Of a DNA stretch of 64,000 bases, positions 1 to 13,104 are shown piece by piece. The DNA comes from Syncephalis fuscata (taxonomy: Eukaryota > Zoopagomycota > Zoopagomycetes > Zoopagales > Piptocephalidaceae): NCBI GenBank assembly GCA_025786725.1, contig JAHLTZ010000017.1, forward strand, positions 310,001 to 374,000, read 5' to 3'. The first letter of the stretch is position 1. The number at the start of each line of letters is the position of its first letter. The position numbers were made by a program, and so were the translations under genes. The notes beneath the pieces are model-generated. The model was not told where the DNA came from. It searched no databases and saw nothing but the letters and a program-made list of their open reading frames with translations.

Positions 1-531
1 AATTTATATCGTCTGTTACTTTTGCTATACAAATAGTTATTTAACCGATAGCTTTGTCTAATAGTTAGAATAATAGAATGTAATACACCAATTGACTATT
101 TGTGTAATAATTGGTACTGTTTAATAAAACAGATGCATTAAATATAATGTATATATGAGCAAAGTAAAATGGACTGCTACTTTTGTTTTTTGTAAATAAT
201 TTAATTAGTGGCTGTTTTACGTATAAATAAACAAACTTCTTTTTTACACGTTTTTCTACAAATATAACAATCAGAATTATTCACACTACAGTGCTAAAAA
301 TTAAATTATTAACATTAACAAGTATAATTATAGCAATTCGTACTATTTGGATTGCTTTACAATTAATGAGGATTTATGTTGAAAATATAGTTGTTTAAAT
401 ATCAGAGAATTGAAAACTATTGTAATGTATTTAAAACATGGTCTTGAGATTAATCTCAAGTAGCATCATATATTCTTAAATGTAATGCTATTTGAATATC
501 ATATGATAGACAATTTTGATTTCTTTGTTTT
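1..531. other. AT-rich non-coding stretch
   Basis: No coding frame of note. A short stretch near 160-215 (GAGCAAAGTAAAATG and what follows) resembles the dispersed repeat seen at about 19480-19530, so this edge may hold a degenerate copy of that repeat. Confidence 0.5.
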
Positions 532-1472
532 CTACCTTTCTATTGACGCCTTAGATAATTGTACAGAGGCTAGTTTGTTCGGACTTTTTTGACTATTATA
601 ATGGTAAGCACTATTAGATGTATTCTTTAATTGAAAAGTACTTTTCACCAGCAGCGCAGTTGTGGCAGCCCTATATTTGCAAATTAGCTTTGATTTTCAA
701 CTTTCAATTTTTAATACTTGCCAATATATTGTACTAATTACAAGGCTGAATTGAGAAAACAAATAAATGATGTTAAAAGCAATGCAAAATACATTTAAGA
801 GTATCGCTAAAATGGACGTTCTTATGCTGTTGCTGAATATTTTTGTCCAACAACCTTTTCCATATCGGCAATACCGACGACGTATAAGAACGCCAAATGC
901 TATAATAAATACCAAATTGATGGGGATATCGGCAATAGATCGAATATAAACTAGCATTGGCGGATAAATAATGCTGCAACCGAAAGACGGGAATATAGTA
1001 AAGGACACTGTTTGTCCAAATACTAGCAGAAAAGTTGGAGCCGGTAGCATCAACAGTATTATGCCTATGACCAGTATTAAACGATCACATTTGTATGCTA
1101 AATAGACGCGCTCTAATAAAAACGCATTTACACACAGTGTTGCTATAGTAAAGCCAAAGGTTAGACAATACGCCACTGTTTTGCATGAAGGGCCGCTTGG
1201 AAAGTAAAATGGAACAAGTGTTCCGCCAGTTATGGCAATCCCGGATAATGTTGTTGTTAAACAGCACCAGTGGGCAAGCTTATCAGGGCGGCTGATAACT
1301 GTTTTTGCAGAGTAATAGAAGCAATGTAGAAAAATAGCAAATAAAAATACGCTACCAATAGTTTGGATGTGAATGCCAGTCTATGGTGGCGATACATGCT
1401 CAAACTATCAGTCTGTATATGTAAATACTCGTAGATATTCATTTCACCGGATAATTTATTCTCGTGCTTCAT
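532..1472 (-). CDS. 7TM receptor-like membrane protein, frame broken once
   Basis: Hydrophobic multi-pass protein, paralogous to the plus-strand gene at 52042-53043. Both open with a short N-terminus containing N-(I/V)-(Y/F)-E-Y-L, share KLA(H/P)WCC, then (S/I)GPSC, LLER(V/A)YLAY-like, and a basic loop followed by CW(T/K)K. The start is the ATG at 1472, which aligns with the paralogue's first Met. The last intron begins with GC rather than GT (GCAAGT at 721-716) and splices to an exon running to a TAG at 532-534; the paralogue has a GT intron at the same place, and both following exons encode a hydrophilic tail beginning W-(A/T). Near 1281-1295 the frame shifts by one base before KLAHWCC. Family unnamed: seven-helix topology is inferred from hydrophobicity, ligand unknown. 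Confidence 0.6.
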
Positions 1473-2094
1473 AATTGCTAAAGATAACGCTAGAGATATT
1501 GTCGTAATAATACACAAATTAGATAGCTTTTAATGGAATTAAAGAATTGCAATGGAGAGAGGAAATAAAGCAACACGACAGATAAGGAGCAAATGCCAGA
1601 GCAGGAGGGCGGTATATAAACAGCTGAGTGACTTGAACAGATAGTTGATGCTTACAATGTTGCACATGGTGTGCTTAGGTTGTTAACAGCTCCAATATTG
1701 TTAAATGTAACGCATCTTTCAAAGAACTAAATGAGGCATGGCAATTAATCTATTGCTATTGGCCAATGCGTGTGGATACCGTCACACTCTCGGTGTCTCC
1801 GCTCATTTGACTCCGAGCATGCACCTTCTCCGGCTTGTCTTTACACGATGCTGCATGTCAATGGCTCAAGGCATTACAATTCATATGCGTGTAGAACCGG
1901 AATTGCTTGTTATTGTGTACGTGTCAAGAGCGATTTTATTGTCATCTGATCTTACACTAATTTAGCGAAGACATCGAATGCAACGCAACTTGCATGTACA
2001 TGCATATCTACATTTGACATTGGATCAAACAATCGTCTATCAATTGTTTTACAATATTATTGCTTTAAAAACTATAAACATTGTATTTATTATG
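1473..2094. other. Intergenic, upstream of the 7TM-like gene
   Basis: Contains a TATA-like stretch (GTATATAAA near 1612-1620) about 140 bp upstream of the minus-strand start at 1472. A 75-codon open frame at 1738-1965 has no recognisable features and is not called. Confidence 0.4.
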
Positions 2095-3912
2095 TTATAA
2101 TTTTTTCATTTTGTTTGAAGAATGAATAGATGTAGATACAATGCGTTTAAATAAAACAATGCTGGCATAGATTAAACTGGCACCAATTGATGCAATTATA
2201 GCTATTAATGCCGCCCACACGTCGATGTTGTTGGCTTTCCACCACGACATACGCTGGCTAGCTGGTTCTAGCATTTTCATTGCGCCTGGGATTGCAATCA
2301 TCTCTACCATGTCAGCAGCGTAGACGATTCGCTTATTAAATAGATTAATCATTTTTGTAGCCTATTCATGGCCATTTGCATTTCCTTTGCACTATCACCA
2401 CTTAGTATCTCCTCGAGTAGAGAATGCATCTTACTAGTGCCAACATCATTCCAAGACATGCGCCGACCCGCGTTTAAATTATTGATGATTGCAGCATTTG
2501 TTGGCTGGTCGCCAAATCCAGGAATACCCAGTACAGGTGTTGCAGACTCCATGGCTTCATTAGTAGATCCCATGCCGCAATGCGAAACAAATAATTTGAC
2601 AGATGGATGCTTTAATACAGCACGTTGTGGGGCTTTTTGTAAAATCCGAATAAATGGATGTTTGCCATGTTGCATATCTTCAATAGAATGCTCCTCATAA
2701 ACAACGGCACCTGATTTGGTTGTACTATTTGTATGAATTACAGCGTGCACTTCATCGGTCTTAGTATTCATAAGTCCCCAAACTACACCGTCCAATAGAC
2801 CTGCATGATAAGCAGAGGCCAGAGATTGGACCATAGCTTCGAATCTAGCTGGTGTAACGATTGTCACGCTGCCAAAGGCAACATAGATGCTACGCTTATG
2901 CGTATCAAGAATTGCTGAAGTTCAGGAGCAAGTGGATCGTAGTGTTTTGGTAGTACCGGACCAATGTAGTGAATATTGGGAGGAAGAGGTCGCGGTGGCT
3001 ATTACATGAGACTTAGCAATATTTCAACACAGTAATTATCATACTTACATCAATCCATGGGACAGATGCGATAAAAGCTAGGCTGTTCTCGAAATGCCTG
3101 CTTATTTCCCTATAAGGTTCGAGACCCATTCCTTCAAGTATCTTTGAATGAAGCTCATACCTTGGACTGGATGCATATTTAAGTTTTAGTGGTAAAATAA
3201 ACTTATCATGCATTCGTTCCCAAAAAGACGCGTTTTCCAGCGTAATTTTCGTGGTGGTTCTATGGAATGGTATGTATGACTGACCACCAAAGCCTAAATA
3301 ACACATAACAAATTAAAACAGCGCTTTACTAAACATGTTACGCTTACCTTGTATGTCTATCAACGGTAGTACGACTACATTTGGAATATTGAGCGAGTGT
3401 GCCGCATCGATGCACGCTCTAGCAAAAAAATCGCATATGACAACGTCCATTGGACCTCCGTTCTGTGACTGACCAGATATAGCATTGTAGAATGCTGAGT
3501 AGAGTCTGGGATAGTCACGGAACATCATATCTCTAACATGATCAAACTCTTCTTCGGGTTCTCTATCTTCCGACTTCATCATTTCTTCCATTATAGCATG
3601 CATTTCTTCACGCGATGGCGGTAAACCTCCAAGATCGACCAGGTTTAACTTATCTATGCTTGATCCCCAGCTTAATTGATAACTGAGCGCAGCAAAGTAG
3701 ACATCGTGCTGGCGACTGATAAGCTGTCTACCGATCTCTAGTAGCGGCAAAGCATGTGTATAAGATGCCCAGGTTACTCCCGTAAATACGCGCAACGAAG
3801 AAGAATCGGTCTTTGCAACAGTGTTTATTGTTGCTGTTGTTGTAGCCGTCGCTGCCGATATAAGAAAGGCTAGGCCGGTGATGATGTAACAGTAATCAAT
3901 TGATAGCTTCAT
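2095..3912 (-). CDS. UDP-glycosyltransferase (GT1 family), membrane anchored
   Basis: Transfers a sugar from a UDP-sugar to a small acceptor, probably on the lumenal side of the ER. The start is the ATG at 3912, followed by a hydrophobic signal sequence, then the N-terminal acceptor half with T-x-A-S-Y-T-H-A-L-P-L and H-D-V-Y-F-A. Introns are GTAAGC at about 3347 and GTAAGT at about 3052. The C-terminal half carries the UDP-sugar signature: SHCGMGSTNEA, then P-V-L-G-I-P-G-F-G-D-Q near 2500-2570. A single transmembrane helix (WAALIAIIASIGASLIYA) and a short basic tail end the protein. Two one-base breaks interrupt the frame, near 2915 (before YVAFGS) and at the A-run near 2353. Both look like indel errors because coding similarity continues at once on either side. 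A TATATATA run at 3981-3989 lies about 70 bp upstream. Acceptor substrate unknown. Confidence 0.8.
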
Positions 3913-5495
3913 ACTAAACAAAATACACTAGGATTTGCGGAAACAATGCTAATTCATGAACGATTGAGTTAGCCAGCTAGCTTATATATATGGCGCTTTG
4001 AACACGGAATTACAACCAGTTTTTCCGTACGTATGGCAAATGTCGGTCAGCTCGGTGATCTATAGTCAGAGACAAGGCCTAAACGTAATGACTTGCATGG
4101 TGGGCTTATCTGACGTGCCCTTTCATGGGCATACCAAAGCACGTGAGTTTGGTGCGCGTCTTCATGCAGTGTTACTCGCATGGTGTAATTTTACAACTGC
4201 GTCATTTCCAAAGGTTCAACACAACACGACTGTTATTCCGAACAGAAGCATGAACGGCTTACTAATGATATTGATATGACTTCTTTAGCAAGGTTGTAAC
4301 AAAGTAACTAAGTAACATGTTGGTTTTGCGGTAATTTATTTGATAGTATTTTTGCTGTAACAAGTTAGCTAGTATTTTGTTTTGTAATTAAATGATAAAG
4401 CATAACACGATAATTGATCACTTGCTTTATATTACTATATTATACATGTATGTTATTATTTTATTAGTTAAATAGATGTAATATTTCTTTTTTAGTCATT
4501 AACTTGCTACAACTAGTCATATTCGATATAAAGCTATTCACGTTATTCTATTTTTATGCTATTTATGTTATAACGGTTACAATGCATTTAAAAAATTAAT
4601 TTACTTGCTTTTGGCTGTATTTATTAAATATCCCATTTAATCCGCTTTTTATTCATTATATACATATATGTGTGCTATAATTTCACCAATATTCGTTATG
4701 TTTTCATTAGGTGATAACACTAAATATGTTTATTGTAAATTAATTATGCATTGCTTTTTATAACTATTCAAATATATCAAATAAGTATAGGTTTATTTAC
4801 AATGAAGTTGCCAATAGCAATCAACATGGCATAATGCAAGCATTAATGGTTGTAACAAAATAACATATAGCTAATTGCAACACATATCGTTAAACTATTT
4901 CTATCGTTAATCACACTTTGTTTAAACTATCAATACGACATGTACACGTCATTTAATTAGCATTTTATTACAATCTTAATATATTTATTCATAAGCGTTG
5001 ACCATTTTCATGTCGTTAATTCACTCCAATGGCATTCAGTGTTTATTTTTATTTATATGTTTTTCTCTTTTACCTGCTTTTCGCTATCTCGCACTGTTTT
5101 ACATTGTCACTAATGTTATTATGAATAATACACGCACCCGATTCATTCAACGCGCATTTTTCTAGTTATTCAAACCGAATATCATTGTGTCGAACAGTGT
5201 TGGCATACTAAATATACAATGTTTAGTAACTAATATTTTTATAAACAATTATTTAATTGAATAACGTTATTTATAAAATATTTGTACTTCTTGTAGCTCT
5301 TTCTCGAGGTTTTTTCTTTTCACTTTTGAGAGGCAAAAACTAGTTATATCTTATTGAATAAAGCGTCTTTTTACGATACGTTATTTCTTTTTTATATTTT
5401 GCAGGCCAGTAAGAAGCAGCGGAAATTATGGTATTGTTCTGACCCCTCTTGTATGCTTCCTTATTTTTTAGCAATATTCTCTGCTTGCCCGCTTT
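3913..5495. other. AT-rich intergenic region
   Basis: No supported gene. A 93-codon plus-strand frame at 3998-4279 lies directly upstream of the glycosyltransferase promoter and shows no domain; I see no splice structure or homology to support it. The remainder is low-complexity AT-rich sequence up to the border of the duplicated block. Confidence 0.45.
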
Positions 5496-5872
5496 AGATT
5501 ACAGTAATTAAATTAAGTTTATATTTGCATAAATACACTTTTAATATACTTGCTTTATTGATGTTTTTTTAATTATTAGATGGTAATAAAATACGAAAGT
5601 AGATATAGCACACTAATTAAATATAATTGAAATGAAACCATATGTTTATTACTAAAGTTTGCACAGCTGAATAGAGACGACTAATTCTGGCATATAGCAA
5701 TATAATGGCGCCACTAGTTAAAGTTTAATAAACCGGAATATTGAATAAAACTTGATATAAGAATAGACTGAATGGTAGTTGCTGGATGGTCTTGATTTTG
5801 CTAAATGTATACCTAAAGTTATAGACTGGCAGCATGTTCACGTCACCAATGCCAGTGTTTTGGATGTGTCGA

Positions 5873-6434
5873 TTACACTATTTTCATAAGTTTATACAAA
5901 ATGTAACATAGTTAGCGTATAAATCAATACTATGTAATTTACTTACTAACTATAGATTGTTAAACACGCAGTGCGCAGTATGTTTAATGCATAGCTAATT
6001 GCTATATACGTAACTTACCAGCTATTGATGGCAAATTATCGGGCACAATGCATATATTAATTTATAGCAATTGCTATACAATGTCACTTACGTACTATTA
6101 GTGTCAAATTATTGGACACACAATACATAGCATATGTTAATTTATAGTTAATTAATATACAATATCACTTACAAGCTATTAACATCAGGTAATCAAACAG
6201 TGTGTTATGTATTACCCACAGTAAATTAAACATAAAGATACATTCTATTAATATGTAGCATTACTTACGATCTGGTAACATCGGTTGGTAATGCAAGCAG
6301 TATTTAATTAGCTAAGTAGTTAATTATTGTAATACAATATATTACCACGAATTGGAGCCGGCTTAGCATCCACCATGGCTGTAGCGGCTATCAAAGCCAC
6401 GCAATGGCACAGATGCGGCAATAGAAAGCTTCAT
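5873..6434 (-). pseudogene. Secreted-peptide microexon gene, frame-disrupted copy
   Basis: Counterpart of the gene at 36219-36786. Exon 1 (6346-6434) starts with ATG at 6434 but is 89 nt instead of 91. Two one-base deletions inside the signal-peptide region change the frame and give an early stop. Downstream the five AG-NNN-GT units are intact and identical in their triplets: ATC 6269-6271, CTT 6173-6175, TAC 6092-6094, CTG 6019-6021, TTA 5947-5949. The terminal exon supplies TG then TAA (5875-5873). A base is also missing just before the ATG. Because the differences are all single-base losses, an assembly error is as likely as true decay. Confidence 0.6.
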
Positions 6435-6703
6435 GTGATATGGATTTGTTAAGAAAAACAAACAAAATAAAAGAGTGTCTAGGGTAAAATAGATGCAATA
6501 ACGTTTGGCAGAAAGTAGAGTACGATGATAATGCTACTATTTAGTTGTGTGCATTTTGTGAGCTATTTAAGTTCATGTTTATTCCAAAGGATCAAGGAAT
6601 GTATTCTATGGAATGTACGATTAAATGGAACCTAAACCAATAGGTTACATCCATATGCTAACATAAAACATGTGTATAACAATATCAATGGTGTGTTAAC
6701 ATG

Positions 6704-6803
6704 TTGCCAAGTCCTTACTTCTATGCCCTTGGCAAATAATATACTGTAGGGTCTTTACTTTAATTTTTTAACAAATAACATGCTGCCAGATTTTACTTCA
6801 ATT
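6704..6803 (-). promoter_or_regulatory. Upstream element, three degenerate copies
   Basis: Three minus-strand copies of a motif like TTGAAGTAAAGACCTGGCAG, at about 6704-6723, 6744-6763 and 6783-6803, lie 270-370 bp upstream of the ATG at 6434. The same motif sits at the same distance before the peptide genes at 17964 and 36786. A role as a shared promoter or regulatory site is inference. Confidence 0.5.
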
Positions 6804-7179
6804 ATTTTTAACAATTACGCGATAAAATGGCAATATTAATGGTTCAACGTATATGTGGTGGAAATGTATATATTGATGTGTATTTTACCATTTCACATAG
6901 TTCAAACGTGCAGTGCAAACTAAATTGATTAATGCTACAGAAACAATAGGGATGCATCGCTACACATTTGCTGTTGTTTTAGCCAAGGACCTCATTGCTC
7001 AATATCTGCATGCATCTCAAACAGCTCTTAGCGCTGATACAGCAACAGCATCAATAATTGGCCTTGTAGTGCTTTACGGCTATTTACTACTGCGTAGGCT
7101 AATTATATTTTTAAATGATAAAAATGTACTGATTAGTTTGATCGTTTATTCAATTTGACATTGTAATCATTGCTTAAAA

Positions 7180-8312
7180 ATACTAGACCCGAGCGTTAAT
7201 GCTATTGATTATTTGCTCATAAAGTGCTTTAAAGACACTGGAAAGCACTCATTAGAATATCCTAATTAGCTATAGTTAGCTTAAATGTGCAGCAGAAATG
7301 TGCGACATATTAATCAGTGTCAATTCTAATATACAAATAATTTATATAATAGTAGCTTGATAAAAATAAGTATTTTAATCCAAATGTTGTTCCCATTCAG
7401 TTTTGGTTGAATTGTACTTTGACTCCCACATTTTGAGTTTCAAAGCAAAATTCGTTCCAATTGAAGTCAATTGTAACAAAATGACCGTAGAATACCACTG
7501 TACTGCTGTTATATATGAAAAAACACAAGTAGTGTTTTTATTTGATTACTTGAAATTCACGAGGCCGGTCATTATTGTTGTTGGCCATGTGTAGAAAGAT
7601 AAATAGAATATTAATAGAAGCCATATGATTGCAATTCCATATCATTCCGCGGTTGTTATTGCTGTTACTACATACAGCATGGATTTTATGTCTAAATAGT
7701 CTTTTCTATTTTCAATCCTCTACTGTTGCATTTTGGGCATATTTGCCATGTAAAATACTCGTCTATGGCGACAAAGAAGGTAGAACGACTAGCGTTTTTG
7801 GTGTTCACCATTGTCTTGAGCATTTTGGTATCAACTTGGTAGACGCAGTTTATTTGCCAACAATTGATGAATCAAATGATTTCCACCATATGCAATAATG
7901 ATAGGTTAAGTGTCTTTACCAGGAAGATCTTGGGGTGACAGTTGTAACCAGAATATACGGCATGCCGTTGAAGTTACTTGAACAGGTGTTGATGTAAATA
8001 AGAGAAGTAAAGACTAGGAATTAAATAATGTTTTATTGGTGTTCAAATACGCATGCTATTTGTATTGTTATATCCAACATTATTGTATAACATATTATCG
8101 AATAGAACAATAAGATAGCAATAGGAAAAAGATAATAAAATGAGTAAATAAAAAATGTGAAGTCAAAGCACAGTTTCAAACCCTTTGTTTAATCGGACTG
8201 TAAATGTTTGGCTTAAATCGTATCGATATTATGTGATTTGCTGTTTCATATTCCTATCGCTATCCATTTCCTTCTCCTCTTCTTGCTCCATTTACCTTTG
8301 ACTACGTTTCCG
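7180..8312. other. Intergenic region with dispersed-repeat copy
   Basis: 7180-7290 is recognisably similar to 35283-35395, the upstream flank of the microexon-array gene, so homology between the peptide loci extends beyond the duplicated block. About 7400-7660 is a diverged copy of a dispersed repeat also seen at about 19450-19640 (same orientation) and 19248-19330 (inverted); shared landmarks are GTTGTTGGCCATGTGTAGAA and GAAGCCATATGAT. An open frame at 7629-7898 overlaps this repeat and has no recognisable domain, so it is not called a gene. Confidence 0.5.
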
Positions 8313-10631
8313 ATGGATAAATCCTCGGCTTTAAAGCAACAAGCTTTGCTTGATGAGATTGCTCGACTTTCAGGTATACAAATGCAGTAATCTGCTAAAT
8401 ACACCTCTAACTATAAACATCAATAGGCGCGATTCAAAATCATCATAACAACAACGCTTCTCGTCATCACGATTTTGGCAACAATTACTATGCACGTGGA
8501 GGTGTATACCGTGGTGCTAGCGGTCGAGGAAGAGCAATAGTCATGACTGAACAACGTGGCCGTGGTCGTGGATTTGGACATGGTCGTGGATTAGTTTTTC
8601 CAAAACCCACCACTTCTCATAATCTAACGCTTGTAAATAATTATACTAGCACAACACCAGCAATAAATTTAAGTAGCAGTAGCAGCAGTAGCAACAGCAA
8701 TAACAATACACCATCAACCTCAATTCCTATTGTATCTGCCAATACAACATCTCCAATCGGCAGTACAGAAACCAGTATTGCAATAATTATATCCGTCGTG
8801 GCAATAAGCTCATCCGTGCTAATATAGGTAATATTTTGTAGCTAATGACTGGGGCTGCAACTTACTACAACTTGTAATTTAGCTGTTTTCACACCAAAAC
8901 CAACACCTACATCGTTTGTAAGCAAGACAATCAGTCATACTAGATCTACACAGTAGGTGAACATAGCTTTGCGTATAAACAATATGGTTTAATGCCGCAA
9001 AAACACCATAGTAGTACAAAGATAAATAAGGGCATCGTTAAACTTTCAAATGGCATTGAATATCGAAAAAGCCGCCTTGGAAATAAATTGGTGCTTGCAT
9101 CGGCTCCATCTACTTTCGGTTTGTGTAATGGAGATAACAAAAAAATGAACACTAAGAATAGCCTATTTTTTTGTATATTAGAAAGAAAGCCGCGAGAAAT
9201 TGAAATTAATGGTGTCACCTTTACTGTAGCTAGCAAGGGAACAAAGTTAATGAGAAAACGAAACAAAAATGAATTGTTAGGTAAGAAACTACGAATTAAC
9301 AACACAAAATTATTAAATAATAATATAAAAATCATTTATATAAAAAATGATAGTAAACAGAACGAGACAACTTGAATCGTCCATTAAATCACGATTTGTG
9401 AATATTGGTGATGCAACCTATATACGTACAAAGCGAGGAAATCTAGTTCTAATGAAAGATCCTCAAAAGAAAGGACCAGGGTAATAGTTAACAAAGATAT
9501 TTAATAGCTGGTTAAAATGAATTTGTATTACATGTTTATTCTAGATCAATCTACAGACGACCTCTCATTCAATCCAAATATTGCCGCCACTTTTGTCGAT
9601 TGGGTAAGTGGTAGCTTGTTGGTCGTTAATCTAACTATACTTTATATCTTGTCTTTTCAATAGGCCAGTGTCCAAAGACAAATAAAGGTGGATGCTGTCG
9701 TTATGTTCATGACCGCGATCGAGTGTCACTTTGCGCTAATCAACTGCTTAATGGCGAATGCGATGACAATCGATGCAACTGGTCTCATACGATAAAGCCA
9801 GAGATACAGCCATATTGCACGTATTTTCAACGAGCACAGTGCAAACGACCCGACTGTAGATTTGCTCACGTTCATATCGACTCGAATGCAGATATATGTC
9901 GATTGTTTGCACGGAATGGCTATTGCAGTAATGGCTACAACTGTTATGAGCAACATATACTTTTATGCCCATTTTATGCAACCTACGGTGTTTGTCGTCT
10001 ATCCTACTGCAATCTACCGCATAAAGTATTAAAAAGACCGCCGAAAAAGACTATAAAACAACAAATGGCACTGAAAAGTAATAGTAGGGGCAAAGAAGTA
10101 GCTAATGAAGTGACGGACATATCAATAATGCCAGTAGTCCCATCTCCATTAGTTGCTGGATTATTGCCAGATTTTGCTGCTATGCAACGAATTGTAAAGG
10201 CCAGTTCGAATACGGTTAATGAAGACGGTGAAGAAAACGACAATGAAGACGAAGACGAAGACGAACAGAAACAATATGCAGAGTTTGAGATTCTAGGTTT
10301 AGAAAATGTCAAAGAATCAGATACAGAAGATGGCGAGGAAGATGAAGATGGCGAAGAGGAGGATATTAGTACAAGTGAATTGGACACGAACACAACGGGT
10401 AAGCAAAGTAAGGAACTTTTAAATTTGTCAATAGTCAATAATAAAAATGATATGCATACTATTGATGTTACTTTATCAAATAAAGAGCAAACCGATGATG
10501 CAATGCTGATGCAAGACGTTGTAAGATCTAGCCCTTTGTTTGATAAAGTAAGCACCTCTAGTCATACCACGGCTGATAACAATGCCAAAGATGTATTTCA
10601 ATCAGAAGACAGCCATATTCCTTTGGAATAG
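8313..10631 (+). CDS. ZC3H3-like protein with five CCCH zinc fingers
   Basis: RNA-binding nuclear protein of the ZC3H3 family, which in animals links mRNA polyadenylation and export. The start is ATG 8313 (MDKSSALKQQALLDEIARL), a short helical N-terminus. Next come an RG/GRG-rich part and Ser/Asn-rich linker. Three short motifs typical of the family follow, each ending in a (G)-N-K-L-(I/V) type core: YIRRGNKLIRAN, YRKSRLGNKLVL and YIRTKRGNLVLMK. Five tandem CCCH fingers follow from about 9570 to 10020 (CRHF..., CANQLLNGEC, CTYFQRAQC, CRLFARNGYC, CPFYATYGVC), each closing with H. The C-terminal 200 residues are acidic (Glu/Asp runs) and unstructured. The frame shifts by one base near 8765, just before YIRRGNKLIRAN, which is conserved on the other side, so an indel error is likely. 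Several short introns. Confidence 0.8.
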
Positions 10632-10755
10632 TACAATAAATAAAACTATACAAATTAAAAAGCTTGATTAAACAAAATGTAAATTTATCGATCCATTTTA
10701 TTTGAAATGTAATCTAAAATTGCTATGCTATTTCAACGAATTAAAACGCATATAC

Positions 10756-13104
10756 TTATAGTTTATTGCCAACGAGCTCTCCGTGGTTGTCATACTCATT
10801 GTAACGCTCCCAGTCAAGAGCAATGGGTGCAAATAGCAATTCATCAGGAATAGCAAATCCATCGAGGATGGTTAGTGTGCGTGGGGCCAGTTCACGAATA
10901 TAGTTGGATAGTTGATCAGATACTTGACCGCCGTTGGCTGGTGTGATATAGCCATGCGTTTGATACCATGCTAGATCGCGTTCAATAATGGAAAGACCAT
11001 AGATACGTGCGATATCAATCAATGTGTCGCTAATAGTAATCAGGTTAGTAGGACAGTTAATCACTCATTAGTGCTACTTACCGAAGTGGAGAAGTAGGTG
11101 TTTTTTCGATCACCTTAACGAATTGATCCATGCATACTCGTTCACCGTATAGGCGGGATGTAGCTTGAATTAATTCAGATGCTTCAAGCATCCAGACTTG
11201 GTAGATTGATTTGCCTTCAGCCTTACCGCCAGCCATTCTTTTACCAAGCTAATATAGGGTCAGTGTCATTTTACTTAACATCTGCTATATTATTATTATT
11301 ATTATTATTATTATTTACCTCTTTAACGTGTGTATTCGATTGGATGTTGATCAAATCGAGCAATACATTAATATCGTTGAGTGACCAAGTGGCCGGTGCA
11401 CCGGATCGATTTACTTCAGGCAATTTCTCAATACCCTTTTGCACGTCAGCCAACAATTCCTTGGCAACCTTTTGCATCAATACGGAATTGTCACCTTCTG
11501 CCGTAATACCCTGTAGAATACAGCGTTAATAGGTGTCAAATTAGTCAAATTGAATTATTAATAAAATGTCAAGTTAATTAACCTACTGCATGAGCAAATC
11601 CAATGACGGATGCAAGACGAGATGCGCGCAAATAACCTTGGCCGCCACAACGTTCACGGCAAATACTACCGACACGTTCCGTATTCCACGTAATAAGTGG
11701 TTTAATGACACAGCAAAGACGAACAACTTCGGATGGTACACTGGCTGGGTTCATCCATACTTGTTTTACGTAGTTAAGACCCACATTAAGTGCAATAGTA
11801 CGTGCCAACAACGGGATAATTGCTCGTTGCTGCAATTGATAGGCTAGAATAGGCGTGTCGGACTTGCCGGTAGGACCAACGGTCAAACGAGTTGCAGCAT
11901 AACGAAGAGCGATGACTAGAGCCATACGAGCAGCCGATAAGTTCATAGCAGCAATGCAGAGACGTCCACTAAGCAATTGATCGGCCACAACGATGAAGCG
12001 AGCACGACGACCGGTAATAGTCGATGAGAAGGTGCCATCTTCGGCCACTTCTGAATAACGATTTAATAGATTTTCACGTGGAATACTGGATAAATAAACA
12101 AATTATTTAATATTAGTTAAATTTATATATTAATAATAATAATAGCAACAATAGCTTACCGAACATGATCAAATGCCAATAATGCATTATCAACACCATC
12201 CAACTCGTGTTTACGGCCCATGTCACGAATAGTAACACCTGGACAAACGCTGAAATCCTCATTGCGAATACGTACGAGGAAGGCGTGAATACCTGAATCA
12301 ATAAAAATTATTATTTAGTATATCTATATATATGTTGTATTATTATATATTATTACCCTCTTGAGTGCCATTAACTTCAAGTTGTGCGAATACAACACAG
12401 TATTTAGCATGGACAGCACCATTCGTAATCCAGTACTTTTGACTCTTAGTCGATGGACTATGAATAATAAATTCTTTTGCTGCTGCATCATAATGGGCCG
12501 TTGTTTCCATTTCAATGGCATTGTTGCCGTAGCCTAATTCAGTCAGGCCAAAGCAGCCAGTAGAAGAAGCGTATCAATATTGGGAATAAGGTGGCGATGA
12601 CGCTCAGTGCCTAGTTTAAGTACGGTACCGCCAAACTATAATAATAAACCAATTAATCAGTTAAATGTAAATACAATATATATATTGCATAGCTTACCAA
12701 GTTAAAGTTGACAGTGAGTTTAGTTGCCATACCGGCATCCACAAGACCGGCAACTTCATGAACTAGTAGCAACGTTAATTAGCCACTGTAGCATTAATAG
12801 CTAAATTGGTTTACTTACCGGCAAAGATATTGAGTGGATTAGTTTCAAAGTCAAGAACGGAAATAAAACCAGCTTCGCCTAGTAAACGAAGGCGTTTGTA
12901 GGCCAAGTCACGCTCCTCTGACAATGGAATATCGAATCGTGGCGTGTAAAGCTCTTTATTCTCAATAATAAAGCGCTTAACCCGTTCACGGTTATCGCGG
13001 TTATCCGGGTCAAGGATATTGTTGAGAGCTATGGCATCGAATGCCGGTGTCTCTTGAGCAGCACGTACATTCGAGAAAGCAGATGACGATGGATTGGATG
13101 CCAT
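10756..13104 (-). CDS. Peroxisomal acyl-CoA oxidase
   Basis: Flavoenzyme doing the first step of peroxisomal beta-oxidation (acyl-CoA to trans-2-enoyl-CoA with H2O2). The start is ATG 13104. About eight exons give: N-terminal helical region ([19 protein letters not shown]), [14 protein letters not shown], the flavin/substrate motif [12 protein letters not shown] followed by [17 protein letters not shown] with [25 protein letters not shown], a long helical domain including [16 protein letters not shown] and ITAEGDN, and the family-typical C-terminal [10 protein letters not shown]. The last three residues NKL resemble a PTS1 peroxisome signal. A (AAT)n run lies in an intron at about 11287-11317. 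The frame is broken by one base near 12570 just before STGCFG; both sides match the family, so this is probably a sequence error. The family is certain, substrate chain length is not. Confidence 0.87.

Larger units (their letters stand above)
5496..7179. repeat. Duplicated block, copy 1 (1684 bp)
   Basis: Near-identical direct copy of 35840-37535 (1696 bp). By eye the two differ by about six substitutions and twelve single-base gaps, and all twelve gaps fall in this copy. The block holds a complete secreted-peptide gene on the minus strand with its promoter and 3' region. The left border follows GCCCGCTTT and the right border is at CATTGCTTAAAA. No terminal inverted repeats or target-site duplications were seen, so this looks like a segmental duplication or recent conversion rather than a transposon. 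Confidence 0.92.

Noticed and set aside
3998-4279. 93-codon plus-strand open frame
   Set aside because: No recognisable domain, low similarity to anything here, and it overlaps the promoter side of the glycosyltransferase gene.
7629-7898. 89-codon plus-strand open frame
   Set aside because: It overlaps a dispersed repeat, lacks a good ATG and shows no family; too weak to call.
10004-10555. 183-codon minus-strand frame, Ser-rich
   Set aside because: Antisense shadow of the acidic tail of the CCCH protein (GAA/GAT codons read as TTC/ATC/TCT).
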